Origin: Mycolicibacterium vaccae NBRC 14118 = CIP 105934
GTDB taxonomy: Bacteria > Actinomycetota > Actinomycetes > Mycobacteriales > Mycobacteriaceae
Length of the DNA stretch: 64,000 nucleotides
Direction of reading: 5' to 3'
NCBI RefSeq assembly: GCF_001552715.1
Contig: NZ_BCRS01000004.1
Coordinates: 19,113 to 83,112 of the forward strand
In this document: one piece after another, positions 25,971-34,442 of the stretch
Layout of the letters: each line of letters begins with the position of its first letter
Position numbering within the stretch: the stretch's first letter is position 1
Made by a program: the position numbers and the translations under genes
The notes under the pieces: model-generated
Seen by the model: the letters and a program-made list of their open reading frames with translations, nothing else
What the model was told of the DNA's origin: nothing
Databases searched by the model: none

Positions 25971-26252
25971 ATGATCGGACTCATCGTCAGCATCATCGTC
26001 ATCGGACTGATCGCCGGCGCTCTCGCTCGCCTCCTCGTTCCCGGCAAGCAGAACCTGTCGATCCTGATGACCATCGTCCTCGGAATCATCGGCTCCTTCG
26101 TCGGCGGATTCCTCGGATACCTGATCTTCCACAAGGACGCCTCGCAGGGATTCCTCCAGCCCGCCGGCATCATCGGCTCGGTCATCGGCGCGGTCCTCGT
26201 GCTGGTGATCTGGCTCCGGGTCGGAGGCCGCAGCTCCGTCAGCCACAGGTAG
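25971..26252 (+). CDS. GlsB/YeaQ/YmgE-type stress-response membrane protein
   Basis: A 93-residue transglycosylase-associated-protein family member. It has three glycine-rich membrane helices (about 2-20, 29-50 and 60-82), with the family motifs GLIAGALARLLVPG and GIIGSFVGGFLGYLIF. These tiny membrane proteins accumulate in stationary phase and envelope or acid stress; their mechanism is unclear. It is a single-gene unit followed by a strong terminator. Confidence 0.9.
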   Translation: MIGLIVSIIVIGLIAGALARLLVPGKQNLSILMTIVLGIIGSFVGGFLGYLIFHKDASQGFLQPAGIIGSVIGAVLVLVIWLRVGGRSSVSHR

Positions 26253-26263
26253 CCCCAATGCCC

Positions 26264-26304
26264 GACAGGGCCCGGCCCCGAGCTGTCCGGGGCCGGGCCC
26301 TGTC
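26264..26304 (+). terminator. Perfect 17-bp hairpin terminator after glsB
   Basis: Arms 26264-26280 and 26288-26304 are perfectly complementary (17 bp, very GC-rich) with a 7-base loop, starting 11 bases after the glsB stop. No U tract follows, as is common in mycobacteria. Confidence 0.85.
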
Positions 26305-26406
26305 GTCCCCGCCGTTCTGATTGAGCAACGCGTTGCTGGGAACCCCTGCACTGCATCGAGGGGATCGATGACGCACGTCCCGACTCAAAGGAATCAGGTC
26401 TCACCC

Positions 26407-26931
26407 ATGGCGGACATCATCGAGCTGATCTATGCCGACCACGACTGGCTGCGCCGCATGTTCTTCCGCCTGGACGACGCCACCACCCCGGAAGAGCTCG
26501 CCGCGATCTGGGACGTGCTCGGCAAGCGGCTCGACACCCATGCCGACGCGGAGGAGACGGTGTTCTATCCGGCGCTGCTCAAGCAGGGCGGCAAGGACGA
26601 CCCCGGGAACCCCGAAGGTGATCCCGAGGACGAGACCGAAGACGCCATCACCGACCACAACGCCATTCGCGACGCGGTCCGCCGATCCCGGCAACACGAG
26701 CCCGGCACCGACGAATGGTTCGAGGCCGTGATCGCCGCACGCAAGGAGAACGGCGAGCACCTCGACGAGGAAGAGCGCGAAGCCATGCCCGACTTCATCA
26801 AGAGTGCGTCCCTGGAACTGCGGCACGAGCTGGGCATGCAGTGGCTGCGCTTCTATGCCGAACATCAGGCAGGCCAGGGCATCAGTGGGCGCGACAAAGA
26901 CGCGGACGAGTACATCGCGCAGAACTCCTGA
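26407..26931 (+). CDS. Hemerythrin-like protein
   Basis: A 174-residue HHE-domain protein. Ligand-type residues are H12 (ADHDW), H45 and E49 (THADAEETVFYP), H84 (TDHNAIRD), and H118 with E122 (GEHLDEEERE), a full di-iron set in a four-helix bundle. Mycobacterial hemerythrin-like proteins bind O2, NO or peroxide and are tied to oxidative and nitrosative stress. The start at 26407 matches the family start; an ATG at 26368 with GAGGGG before it would add 13 residues and is a real alternative. Confidence 0.9.
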   Translation: MADIIELIYADHDWLRRMFFRLDDATTPEELAAIWDVLGKRLDTHADAEETVFYPALLKQGGKDDPGNPEGDPEDETEDAITDHNAIRDAVRRSRQHEPGTDEWFEAVIAARKENGEHLDEEEREAMPDFIKSASLELRHELGMQWLRFYAEHQAGQGISGRDKDADEYIAQNS

Positions 26932-27033
26932 CGCTCGCTCGCCGCACGCTTGTCCCGCGGGCTGAGGCGTTTACCGCGGCGCGCGTCGTGGTAACCGACG
27001 CGTGTTGTGACCCACGCCACATGGGGGTAGGCC

Positions 27034-28764
27034 GTGTACCAGCAAGTTCTCGATCCCGTCGCCGGATCGCTCGCCTGGAGTGCTGCGGTGGCCGCCGTTC
27101 CACTGCTGCTGCTGTTCGTGCTGCTCGGTGCGCTGAAGATGACCGCCTGGAAGGCGGCGCTCATCTCGCTGGCCGTCAGCATCGCGGTCGCCGTCCTGAT
27201 CTACGGGATGCCGGTCGGGCAGACGCTGCTGGCAGCCAGCGAGGGCGCCGCCTTCGGCTTCTTCCCGATCCTGTGGATCGTGATCAACGCCATCTGGGTC
27301 TACCAGATGACCGTCGCGACAGGTCATTTCGACGTGCTGCGGCGATCTTTCAGTTCGGTCAGCGACGATCAGCGCATCCAGGCCATCATCATCGCGTTCT
27401 CGTTCGGCGCGTTGATCGAGGCCCTCGCCGGGTTCGGCACACCCGTGGCGGTCACCTCGGTGATGCTGATGGCGCTGGGCTTCCGGCCGCTCAAGGCTGC
27501 CGTGCTGGCGCTCGTCGCCAACACCGCCCCGGTCGCCTTCGGCGCGATGGCCACCCCCATCATCACGCTCGGCAAGGTCACCGAACTGGACGTCGACACC
27601 CTCGGTGCGATGGTCGGCCGGCAGACACCGATCCTCGCGCTGCTGGTGCCGCTGGCGCTGGTGGCCATCGTCGACGGCCGCCGCGGCATGCGCGCGACGT
27701 GGCCCGCGGCGGTGGTCTGCGGCGTGGTGTTCGCCGTCGCGCAGTTCGCCACGTCGAACTTCCTGTCGGTGCCGCTGGCCGACGTTGTCGCGTCGCTGCT
27801 GTCGGCGGCCGCAGTGGTCGCGCTGGTGCGGGTGTGGCACCCCGCCAACACCTATACCGAGCCCGTCGAACCCGCTCCGGTCGCCGTGCGTGCGGGAGGC
27901 GACGGTGGTCCCACCGAAACCGGCGGTGACACTCCCCGGGGTGGCCTACGCACCGTCGACGGGCCGCCGCCACGAGGAGGCGCCGGGGACCACCCCACGC
28001 GAGACGAGCGGGTCGAGGACTCCCGCGCCGACGTCGTCAAGGCGTACGCCCCCTACGGAATCATCATCGGCGTCTTCGTGCTCTGCCAGATCCCGGCGGT
28101 CAAGAGCCTGCTGGAGAAGGCGACGTTCGCGGGAAACTGGCCGGGGCTCAACGTGGTCGACGCCGACGGCGATCCGTCGACGCTGACGAAGTTCACCCTG
28201 AACCTGCTGACCACCCCGGGCACCCAGATGCTGCTCGCCGGTGTGCTCACGATGGTCGCGTTGCGCCTGTCGGTGCCGCGGGCGGTCAAGGCCTACGGGG
28301 TGACGCTGCACCAACTGCGGTGGGCGATCGTCACCGTCATGACCGTCCTCGCGCTGGCCTTCGTGATGAACCTGTCCGGCCAGACGATCACCCTGGGCAC
28401 GTTCATGGCCGCCGCGGGTGGGGCCTTCGCGCTGCTGTCGCCGATCCTGGGCTGGCTCGGGGTGGCGGTCACCGGTTCCGACACCTCGGCCAACTCGTTG
28501 TTCGGTGCGCTGCAGGTGACGGCCGCGAACCAGGCCGGGCTGTCCGAGGTGCTGATGGCCGCGTCCAACAGTTCCGGCGGCGTGCTGGGCAAGATGATCT
28601 CGCCGCAGAACCTCGCCATCGCCGCCGCCGCGGTCGGCCTCGACGGGAAGGAGGGCGACATCTTCCGCCGGGTGGTCCTGTGGAGTCTCGGGTTCCTCGT
28701 CCTGCTCTGCGCATTGTCGGCGCTGCAGGCCTCGCCCGTGTTGTCGTGGATGGTGCCGGCATGA
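27034..28764 (+). CDS. lldP: L-lactate permease (LctP/LldP family)
   Basis: A 576-residue membrane protein with a GTG start. It has about 12-13 membrane segments and the family motifs IEALAGFGTPVAVTSVML and GWLGVAVTGSDTSANSLFG. It imports lactate and possibly glycolate with protons. A hydrophilic loop (about residues 275-335) rich in Gly, Pro and charged residues interrupts the middle and is longer than in E. coli LldP. Its stop overlaps the start of the FAD oxidase gene by 4 bases (ATGA), so uptake and oxidation are coupled. Confidence 0.94.
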   Translation: MYQQVLDPVAGSLAWSAAVAAVPLLLLFVLLGALKMTAWKAALISLAVSIAVAVLIYGMPVGQTLLAASEGAAFGFFPILWIVINAIWVYQMTVATGHFDVLRRSFSSVSDDQRIQAIIIAFSFGALIEALAGFGTPVAVTSVMLMALGFRPLKAAVLALVANTAPVAFGAMATPIITLGKVTELDVDTLGAMVGRQTPILALLVPLALVAIVDGRRGMRATWPAAVVCGVVFAVAQFATSNFLSVPLADVVASLLSAAAVVALVRVWHPANTYTEPVEPAPVAVRAGGDGGPTETGGDTPRGGLRTVDGPPPRGGAGDHPTRDERVEDSRADVVKAYAPYGIIIGVFVLCQIPAVKSLLEKATFAGNWPGLNVVDADGDPSTLTKFTLNLLTTPGTQMLLAGVLTMVALRLSVPRAVKAYGVTLHQLRWAIVTVMTVLALAFVMNLSGQTITLGTFMAAAGGAFALLSPILGWLGVAVTGSDTSANSLFGALQVTAANQAGLSEVLMAASNSSGGVLGKMISPQNLAIAAAAVGLDGKEGDIFRRVVLWSLGFLVLLCALSALQASPVLSWMVPA

Positions 28765-30146
28765 GCACGGGGAGCATCGCAGTGGTGGACGCGCTGAAGG
28801 ATCTGATCGCCGAACTGCCCGACGGGGTGGTCGTCACCGATCCCGACATCGTGGCCTCCTACCGGCAGGACCGGGCGGCCGATCCGAGAGCCGGCACCGC
28901 GGCGGCCATCGTGCGGCCCACCCGCACCGAGGAGGTGCAGGCGGTGCTGCGCTGGGCGTCGGCGCACAAGGTCGCGGTGGTGCCGCGCGGCATGGGCACC
29001 GGATTATCCGGTGGCGCAACAGCTCTCGACGGCGGCATCGTGCTGTCGACGGAGAAGATGCGCGATATCACCGTGGATCCGGTGACCCGCACCGCCGTGG
29101 TGCAGCCCGGTCTGCTCAACGCCGAGGTGAAGAAAGCTGTCGCCGAGTACGGGCTCTGGTACCCGCCGGACCCGTCGTCGTTCGAGATCTGCAGCATCGG
29201 CGGCAACATCGCCACCAACGCCGGCGGACTGTGCTGCGTGAAATACGGCGTCACCACCGACTACGTGCTGGGCCTGCAGGTCGTGCTCGCCGACGGCACC
29301 GCGGTACGACTGGGCGGGCCGCGCTTGAAAGATGTCGCAGGACTGTCGCTGACGAAATTGTTCGTCGGCAGCGAGGGCACCCTCGGCGTCGTCACCGAGG
29401 CGACGCTGCGGCTGCTGCCGCCCCAGCCGTCGCCGTGCACGGTGGTGGCGACGTTCGATTCGGTGCAGGCCGCGGCGGACGCCGTCGTGGCCATCACCGG
29501 CAAGATCCGGCCGTCGATGCTGGAGTTCATGGATTCGGTGGCCATCAACGCCGTCGAGGACAAACTGAAGATGGGGCTTGATCGCAACGCCGCTGCGATC
29601 ATGGTCGCCGCCTCCGACGACCGCGGCGCCGTAGGCGCGCAGGACGCCGAGTTCATGGCCCAGGTGTTCACCGAAGCCGCTGCGACAGAGGTGTTTACGA
29701 CCAACGATCCAGAGGAAGGGGAGGCGTTCGTCGCCGCGCGCCGCTTCGCGATCCCCGCGGTCGAGGCCAAGGGTTCGCTGCTGCTCGAAGACGTCGGCGT
29801 GCCGGTGCCCAGACTCGCCGACCTGTGCGCGGGAATCGAGAAGATCGCCGCCGATCGCGACGTGCTGATCTCGGTGATCGCGCACGCCGGCGACGGCAAC
29901 ACCCACCCGCTGATCGTGTTCGACCCGGCCGACGCGGCGATGGAGCAGCGCGCTCAGCAGGCGTTCGGCGAGATCATGGACCTGGCCGTCGGCCTCGGGG
30001 GCACGATCACCGGCGAGCACGGCGTCGGGCGGCTGAAACGGCCGTGGCTGGCGGGCCAGATCGGGCCCGAGGCGATGGAACTCAACCACCGGATCAAGCA
30101 CGCGCTGGATCCCGACGCGATCCTCAATCCGGGGGCCGCGTTCTGA
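28761..30146 (+). CDS. FAD-linked lactate/glycolate oxidase (GlcD/Dld type)
   Basis: A 461-residue VAO-family flavoprotein. AIVRPTRTEEVQAVLRWA and VPRGMGTGLSGGATALDGG form the FAD-binding domain. FEICSIGGNIATNAGGLCCVKYG is the second FAD block. VIAHAGDGNTHPLIVF and GTITGEHGVGRLKRPWL form the C-terminal metal/substrate region. It oxidises a 2-hydroxy acid (D-lactate or glycolate) to the keto acid and feeds electrons to the chain or O2. Coupling with the lactate permease favours lactate. Confidence 0.93.
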   Translation: MSTGSIAVVDALKDLIAELPDGVVVTDPDIVASYRQDRAADPRAGTAAAIVRPTRTEEVQAVLRWASAHKVAVVPRGMGTGLSGGATALDGGIVLSTEKMRDITVDPVTRTAVVQPGLLNAEVKKAVAEYGLWYPPDPSSFEICSIGGNIATNAGGLCCVKYGVTTDYVLGLQVVLADGTAVRLGGPRLKDVAGLSLTKLFVGSEGTLGVVTEATLRLLPPQPSPCTVVATFDSVQAAADAVVAITGKIRPSMLEFMDSVAINAVEDKLKMGLDRNAAAIMVAASDDRGAVGAQDAEFMAQVFTEAAATEVFTTNDPEEGEAFVAARRFAIPAVEAKGSLLLEDVGVPVPRLADLCAGIEKIAADRDVLISVIAHAGDGNTHPLIVFDPADAAMEQRAQQAFGEIMDLAVGLGGTITGEHGVGRLKRPWLAGQIGPEAMELNHRIKHALDPDAILNPGAAF

Positions 30147-30167
30147 CGCACGCTGGCCGCGCGGGAC

Positions 30168-30386
30168 TTACGAGGGACGCCGCCCGAACGCGAAGTAGGC
30201 GAGCGGGCCGACCGGCTGTACCACCGACAGCGTCCGCCACAGCGCCTTCGAGCCGCGCACCGTCGACGCCGGACGTCGCGCGAGGTCGACCAGCATGGCG
30301 GTGGTTGCCACCACTTCGAGGACGCCCGCTATGGCGGTCACTTTCTGCTGCGTCGGGGACAGGTCACTCCATTTCCGCTTGGCCAT
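30168..30386 (-). CDS. Small PLDc_N-type membrane protein
   Basis: A 72-residue protein. A first hydrophobic stretch (TAIAGVLEVVATTAMLVDLA) is followed by RTLSVVQPVGPLAYFAFGRR, which resembles the PLDNc small two-helix membrane proteins of actinobacteria. The function is unknown. The ATG at 30386 is used; an in-frame GTG at 30395 would add three residues. Confidence 0.65.
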   Translation of the reverse strand: MAKRKWSDLSPTQQKVTAIAGVLEVVATTAMLVDLARRPASTVRGSKALWRTLSVVQPVGPLAYFAFGRRPS

Positions 30387-30419
30387 GGATGCCACCGTAG
30401 TCGGGCCCCAGCGATGCGA

Positions 30420-31646
30420 TCATCGGGGTCGGGCGGAACGGCGGAGATCGTCGGCCGAGAGCGACAGATCCGTTGCCGCGGTGCGTAGTTCGGTCTGTAG
30501 GAGCCGGACGAGGCCGAGCCGTTGCAGCAGCGGCACCGCGCACAGCTTGATGTTCCGGCGCAGAAGCCGGCCGCTGGTGCGTGCCAGTACGGTGCCGTCG
30601 GTGCGCAACGCCAGGTCCTGGTTCCTCTGCACGTAGGAGTGCATGCGCTGCTGGTAGGCCGCGAACGCAGCCGCCGGCCGGTCGTGCGCGGCGAGTTCAC
30701 CGGCCAGGACGTAGGCCCCGCTGATCGCGATGCTCGTACCTTGCCCGGACAGGAGTGCCGGTGCGTACGCGGCGTCGCCCACGAGCGCTACGTGACCGCT
30801 GTGCCAGCGTTCCATCCGGACCTGGCTGACGGTGTCGAAGTAGACGTCGTCGGCGGTCGGCAGGGTGTCGATGACTTCTTCTGTGCGCCAACGGTCGTCG
30901 GCGAACGCCCGATGCAGCGCGTCGCGAATCTGATTCTTGTCGCGGGTGTCGACGCTGCCCGGTTTCGGGTGGACGAAGGTCAGGAAGGCGCGGGCAGCGG
31001 CACCGTCGGCGGGTCGCTCGACCAGGACGGTGCGCCCAGGGTGCGAGTAGAGGAAACCGGTCCCCGGCTCGAACATGCCGGTCGGCAGGTCCCAGACCGC
31101 TGCGTAGGGACCGAGGTGGTGGAGGTGGCGACTCTCGTCGCCGAAGGTGAGTGCGCGGACGTTGGAGTGGATACCGTCGGCGCCGACCACCACGTCGAAT
31201 CTTCCGGGGTGACGTCGGCCGAAGGCGACGTCGACCCGGGCCTCGATGCGGGACAGCGTGGTGACCGTGTCGCCGAAGGCGTACTCCACACGCCCGGAGG
31301 TGGCCTGGTGGAGGAGGTCACCGAGCGCACCTCGGGTGAGTTCGACGTCGCCGACAGCCGAGGAGCCGAGCAGAGTTCCGTAGTCGAGTGTGGTGAGCCG
31401 ACGGCCGCCGGGGGCCAGCAGCTGCACGGGCACGTGGCGGTGGCGGCGCGCGGCCATCTCGTCGTACAGACCCATCCGGCGGATGACCTCGACTGCCGTG
31501 CCGCGGACGTCGATAGGGTAACCACTGGTGCGGAGTCGGCCGGAGCGTTCGACGACCGTGACGTCCCACCCGGCCTCGGACAGCCAGTAGGCGAGCACCG
31601 GTCCGGCGATGCTCGCGCCGGAGATGAGTGCGGTGCGGGTCGGCAT
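30420..31646 (-). CDS. TetX-like FAD-dependent monooxygenase
   Basis: A 408-residue flavin monooxygenase. The FAD fold is ALISGASIAGPVLAYWLSEAG (6-26) ending in VVER. VVGADGIHS is the DG motif, and GHVALVGDAAYAPALLSGQGTSIAISGAYVLAGEL is the GD motif. This pattern is shared by TetX (tetracycline-inactivating) and many actinobacterial hydroxylases, so drug or aromatic hydroxylation is possible but unproved. GGAGG lies 6 bases before the ATG. It is divergent from a TetR gene with shared repeats between them. Confidence 0.87.
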   Translation of the reverse strand: MPTRTALISGASIAGPVLAYWLSEAGWDVTVVERSGRLRTSGYPIDVRGTAVEVIRRMGLYDEMAARRHRHVPVQLLAPGGRRLTTLDYGTLLGSSAVGDVELTRGALGDLLHQATSGRVEYAFGDTVTTLSRIEARVDVAFGRRHPGRFDVVVGADGIHSNVRALTFGDESRHLHHLGPYAAVWDLPTGMFEPGTGFLYSHPGRTVLVERPADGAAARAFLTFVHPKPGSVDTRDKNQIRDALHRAFADDRWRTEEVIDTLPTADDVYFDTVSQVRMERWHSGHVALVGDAAYAPALLSGQGTSIAISGAYVLAGELAAHDRPAAAFAAYQQRMHSYVQRNQDLALRTDGTVLARTSGRLLRRNIKLCAVPLLQRLGLVRLLQTELRTAATDLSLSADDLRRSARPR

Positions 31647-31733
31647 GGCGAACCTCCAAATGCGTTCGGCGGCAGCAGCGTCCGCGACTGTGCGACGAGT
31701 GTGCAGTGCGCGAGAGGACCCGGCCGAGAGCAG

Positions 31734-31795
31734 TAAGCTACACAACTGTCGCTTAAGGGAGACGGTAGACCGGCGCGATAAGCTACGCAAGTGTC
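31734..31795. promoter_or_regulatory. Repeated operator between monooxygenase and TetR genes
   Basis: TAAGCTACACAACTGTC (31734-31750) recurs as TAAGCTACGCAAGTGTC (31779-31795), 15 of 17 identical and 45 bases apart. The first copy extends to a dyad 31734-31755 (TAAGC ... GCTTA, 16 of 22 symmetric). The second copy overlaps the TetR GTG start at 31791. The layout fits a TetR repressor controlling itself and the monooxygenase. Confidence 0.65.
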
Positions 31796-32405
31796 TTCTC
31801 ATCGCGGGCCCGGACTGCGCCGTCGCGGGGCCGCGCTGGAGGCGGCGATTCTCGATGCGGGGTGGGACCAGCTGATCGAGGCCGGCTACGCGCGGTTCAC
31901 CATCGAAGCGGTCGCCGCGAGGTCCGGTAGCGCCCGGTCGGTGCTGTATCGGCGCTGGCCGACGCGCACGGAACTGCTCGAAGCGGTCATCCGCCACCGC
32001 GGCGCGGTCGACGCGATTGCGGTCCCCGACACCGGATCCCTGCGCGGTGACGTCGTGGCGGTGCTGACGGACTTCAACGAGCGACGAGCGGGGATCATCG
32101 CCGGCTTCGCCGCGCTGTTCGGCGCGTACTTCGACGAGGCCGGCGTGTCTCCGCAGCAACTCCGCGCACTGTTCATGAGCAACGGCCCGAGCGCGATGGA
32201 GACGATCGTCGAGCGCGCGGTCCGCCGCGGCGAGTTGCCGACCACGCCACCGGCTCGCGTCGTCGAGCTGCCGGCCGACCTGCTCAGACATGAGTTGTTC
32301 ATGACCATGGTCGCAGTGCCCCAGGCGACGATCGAAGAAATCGTCGACGAGGTTTTTCTGCCGCTGGCGACCCGCGGATCAGCCGGCCCTCCGCGCGCGT
32401 CCTGA
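31791..32405 (+). CDS. TetR-family repressor
   Basis: A 204-residue protein with a GTG start. The helix-turn-helix is FTIEAVAARSGSARSVLYRRWPTRTELL (about 36-63), with a TetR C-terminal domain of the TetR_C_11 kind (LRGDVVAVLTDFNERRAGIIAGFAALFG). It is divergent from the TetX-like monooxygenase and likely senses its substrate. Confidence 0.9.
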   Translation: MSSHRGPGLRRRGAALEAAILDAGWDQLIEAGYARFTIEAVAARSGSARSVLYRRWPTRTELLEAVIRHRGAVDAIAVPDTGSLRGDVVAVLTDFNERRAGIIAGFAALFGAYFDEAGVSPQQLRALFMSNGPSAMETIVERAVRRGELPTTPPARVVELPADLLRHELFMTMVAVPQATIEEIVDEVFLPLATRGSAGPPRAS

Positions 32406-32425
32406 TTCGAGGGTGCAGCGGCACT

Positions 32426-32842
32426 TCAACTTTCACTTGGTTGCAGTCGCAGGAGAGCGGCCGGTGAGACGGTGTCGACAAACCTGCGGGCCGCGCCGGC
32501 CAGCCTCTCATCGGAGGTGGCCAGCGCGTCCCCCTGCAGCTGAGTCAGTGCGATGTATTCCGCCAGGTAGGTGTCAGGCCAGTTCAGCTCGGCAGCGATA
32601 CGCCAGGCACGGTCCTGCAGCACCCGGTCGCCGAGGAGTCGGATCCGCAACCCGCGGATGCCGTCGAGAATCTGGCGGCCCCTCCGCTGGTCGAGCTCTC
32701 CCCGTTGCACCGATCCGTACACGAGAGCGAGCGCCTGCGACCGCAGCAGGGTGGGAGCCACCAGACTGTGCTCCGGGGGAATCGGCACTGCTCCGGTGGC
32801 GAGGTCGATCGCCACCGGAGCATCGATGACGTAGACAGTCAT
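32426..32842 (-). CDS. PIN-domain protein (VapC-like), no adjacent antitoxin
   Basis: A 138-residue PIN-fold protein. Acidic positions visible are D7 (YVIDAPV), D90 and E95 (WPDTYLAEYIALT) and D111 (TSDERL). The Glu usually found near residue 40 is not evident (TLLRSQALAL). VapC proteins are RNases inhibited by a small antitoxin encoded just upstream; here the 60 bases upstream hold no ORF, so it is solitary. It could be a non-toxic paralogue or be inhibited in trans. The start at 32842 is chosen because MTVYVIDA is the canonical first strand. Confidence 0.75.
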   Translation of the reverse strand: MTVYVIDAPVAIDLATGAVPIPPEHSLVAPTLLRSQALALVYGSVQRGELDQRRGRQILDGIRGLRIRLLGDRVLQDRAWRIAAELNWPDTYLAEYIALTQLQGDALATSDERLAGAARRFVDTVSPAALLRLQPSES

Positions 32843-32902
32843 GCCAGTACGGTCGCACGAACTCAGGCGTCGTGCCACTGCCGAGTAGCACTGTCGGGCA
32901 GC

Positions 32903-33697
32903 CTATCCGGCTTGAACCTGCCCGCCGTCGACGACGAGATTGCTGGCGGTGATCCATGCAGCGCGGTCCGAGGCGAGGAAGGCCACCGCCTCGGCGATGT
33001 CGGCCCCTTCACCTTTGCGCCCGAGCGGGATCGGAGTGCCACCGGCCTCCGGGCTGTCAGCGCCGATGGCGTCGACAAGCGCCTCACGAATGGCATCGGC
33101 ACCGGGGGAGGCGACGTTGCCGGGGGTCACGGTATTGACCCGCACGCCATGCGGTCCGGCTTCTCCGGCCAGACCGGTGGTGTAGGTGGTCAGGGCCGCT
33201 TTGGCGGCGGCGTAGTGCAACATCGACGCCGGCGGGCTCAGAATCACCGCCGAGGACACATTGACGATGGAGCCTCTACCGCGCGCGTACATCGCGGGGA
33301 GCAGTGCGGCATTGAGCCTGACGGCGGCCAGGAAGTTGATCTGAAGATCCTTGACCCATTCGGCGTCCTCGATGTCGAGGACGCCACCGAAATGCGGCGT
33401 CGAGGCGCCGGCGTTGTTGACGACGATGTCGACGTCGCCGAGGATCTCCTGCGCCCGGCGGGCCAGTTGCTCGACGCCGTCGGGCGTGGCGACGTCGGCG
33501 ACCACGTAGTCCACGCCCGGGGGCAGTGACTCCGGTTCCGAACGACCGGAGGTGACGACGCGGGCACCTCCTCGGACGAACCGGTCCACAATGGCCGCGC
33601 CGATGCCCTTGCTGCCGCCGGTGATGACCGCTGTCTTGCCGGACAGGTCGAGGATGGGCGTGGTGGGCACTTCTGGTGCCACGACGGAGGTGGGCAT
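32903..33697 (-). CDS. Short-chain dehydrogenase/reductase (SDR)
   Basis: A 264-residue classical SDR. TGGSKGIG near residues 27-34 binds the cofactor, VVNNAGAS follows, and the catalytic Ser-Tyr-Lys are in NVSSAVI and YAAAKAAL. The C-terminal DGGQVQAG is typical. A 19-residue N-terminal leader precedes the first strand. AAGGAGA lies before the ATG at 33697. It is divergent from a TetR gene across a palindrome-rich gap. Confidence 0.9.
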   Translation of the reverse strand: MPTSVVAPEVPTTPILDLSGKTAVITGGSKGIGAAIVDRFVRGGARVVTSGRSEPESLPPGVDYVVADVATPDGVEQLARRAQEILGDVDIVVNNAGASTPHFGGVLDIEDAEWVKDLQINFLAAVRLNAALLPAMYARGRGSIVNVSSAVILSPPASMLHYAAAKAALTTYTTGLAGEAGPHGVRVNTVTPGNVASPGADAIREALVDAIGADSPEAGGTPIPLGRKGEGADIAEAVAFLASDRAAWITASNLVVDGGQVQAG

Positions 33698-33757
33698 GAG
33701 GGATCTCCTTTGAGTGATCAAGCAACGGCGAGCGGTCCTCGCGCTCCGTTGTTGACT

Positions 33758-33808
33758 GTACAGTACATAACTAGCGGCATCGCTGGCCTTGCGGGAGTTA
33801 TGTACTGA
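33758..33808. promoter_or_regulatory. Inverted-repeat operators between SDR and TetR genes
   Basis: CAGTACATAACT (33762-33773) and AGTTATGTACTG (33797-33808) are perfect 12-base inverted copies. The left copy is also part of a perfect short palindrome TGTACAGTACA (33758-33768). The sites lie between starts at 33697 and 33836 and suit a TetR repressor acting on both genes. Confidence 0.65.
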
Positions 33809-33835
33809 AGTGTCGCGAATGGGTATCATGGCGGC

Positions 33836-34438
33836 ATGGCACGCCCCCGTAAGTTCGACGAAGCAGAGGTTGTCGAGGCCAGTCGCGATCTGTTCTGGGA
33901 TCAGGGATACGCCGCGACGAGCATCGACGACCTCAGCGCGGCCACCGGTCTGGGGCGCGGCAGCTTCTACAAAGCGTTCGGCGACAAGCACAGTATGTTC
34001 CTGCGCGGTCTGGAGTCGTACTGCACCGAGTCCGTTGACCGTCTCCGCGCCGAACTCCGTAACCCGGACATTTCTGCCTATGACCGTCTGGTCGGGCATG
34101 TGCGGGGGATTGCCGCGGTGACGGCGTCCGACACCGACCGTCGCGGCTGTCTGCTGGCCAAGAGCGCCGCCGAACTGTCCGCCACGGACCCGGAGGTGGC
34201 CAAGCAGGTGAAGCGAACGTTGGATGTGTGGCTGCGCGAACTGACGTCTGTGATCATCGCCGCCCAAACCGACGGTGACATCCCGCCGGACACCGACGCC
34301 AAGGCGATGGCCAGCCTGCTGTTGGCCGTGCTGCGCGGGATCGAGGCGCTGCGCAAGGGTGGGGCATCGGCAGCGACGGTCAAGTCGGCTGCAGACCAGG
34401 CCATCGCGCTGCTCGCCGCTTCGCCGGCGACTGCCTGA
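33836..34438 (+). CDS. TetR-family repressor
   Basis: A 200-residue protein starting MARPRKFDEAEVVEASRDLF. The helix-turn-helix is TSIDDLSAATGLGRGSFYKAFGDKHSMF (about 28-55), with a TetR_C_16-like ligand domain containing the GCLLAKSAAEL segment. The MARPRKFD start resembles repressors of the AcrR group that sense electrophiles or aldehydes (NemR-like). It is divergent from the SDR at 33697. Confidence 0.9.
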   Translation: MARPRKFDEAEVVEASRDLFWDQGYAATSIDDLSAATGLGRGSFYKAFGDKHSMFLRGLESYCTESVDRLRAELRNPDISAYDRLVGHVRGIAAVTASDTDRRGCLLAKSAAELSATDPEVAKQVKRTLDVWLRELTSVIIAAQTDGDIPPDTDAKAMASLLLAVLRGIEALRKGGASAATVKSAADQAIALLAASPATA

Positions 34439-34442
34439 GTAC

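Noticed and set aside
32426..32842. Classical VapBC toxin-antitoxin operon
   Set aside because: Only the PIN protein is present; no antitoxin ORF lies upstream or downstream.
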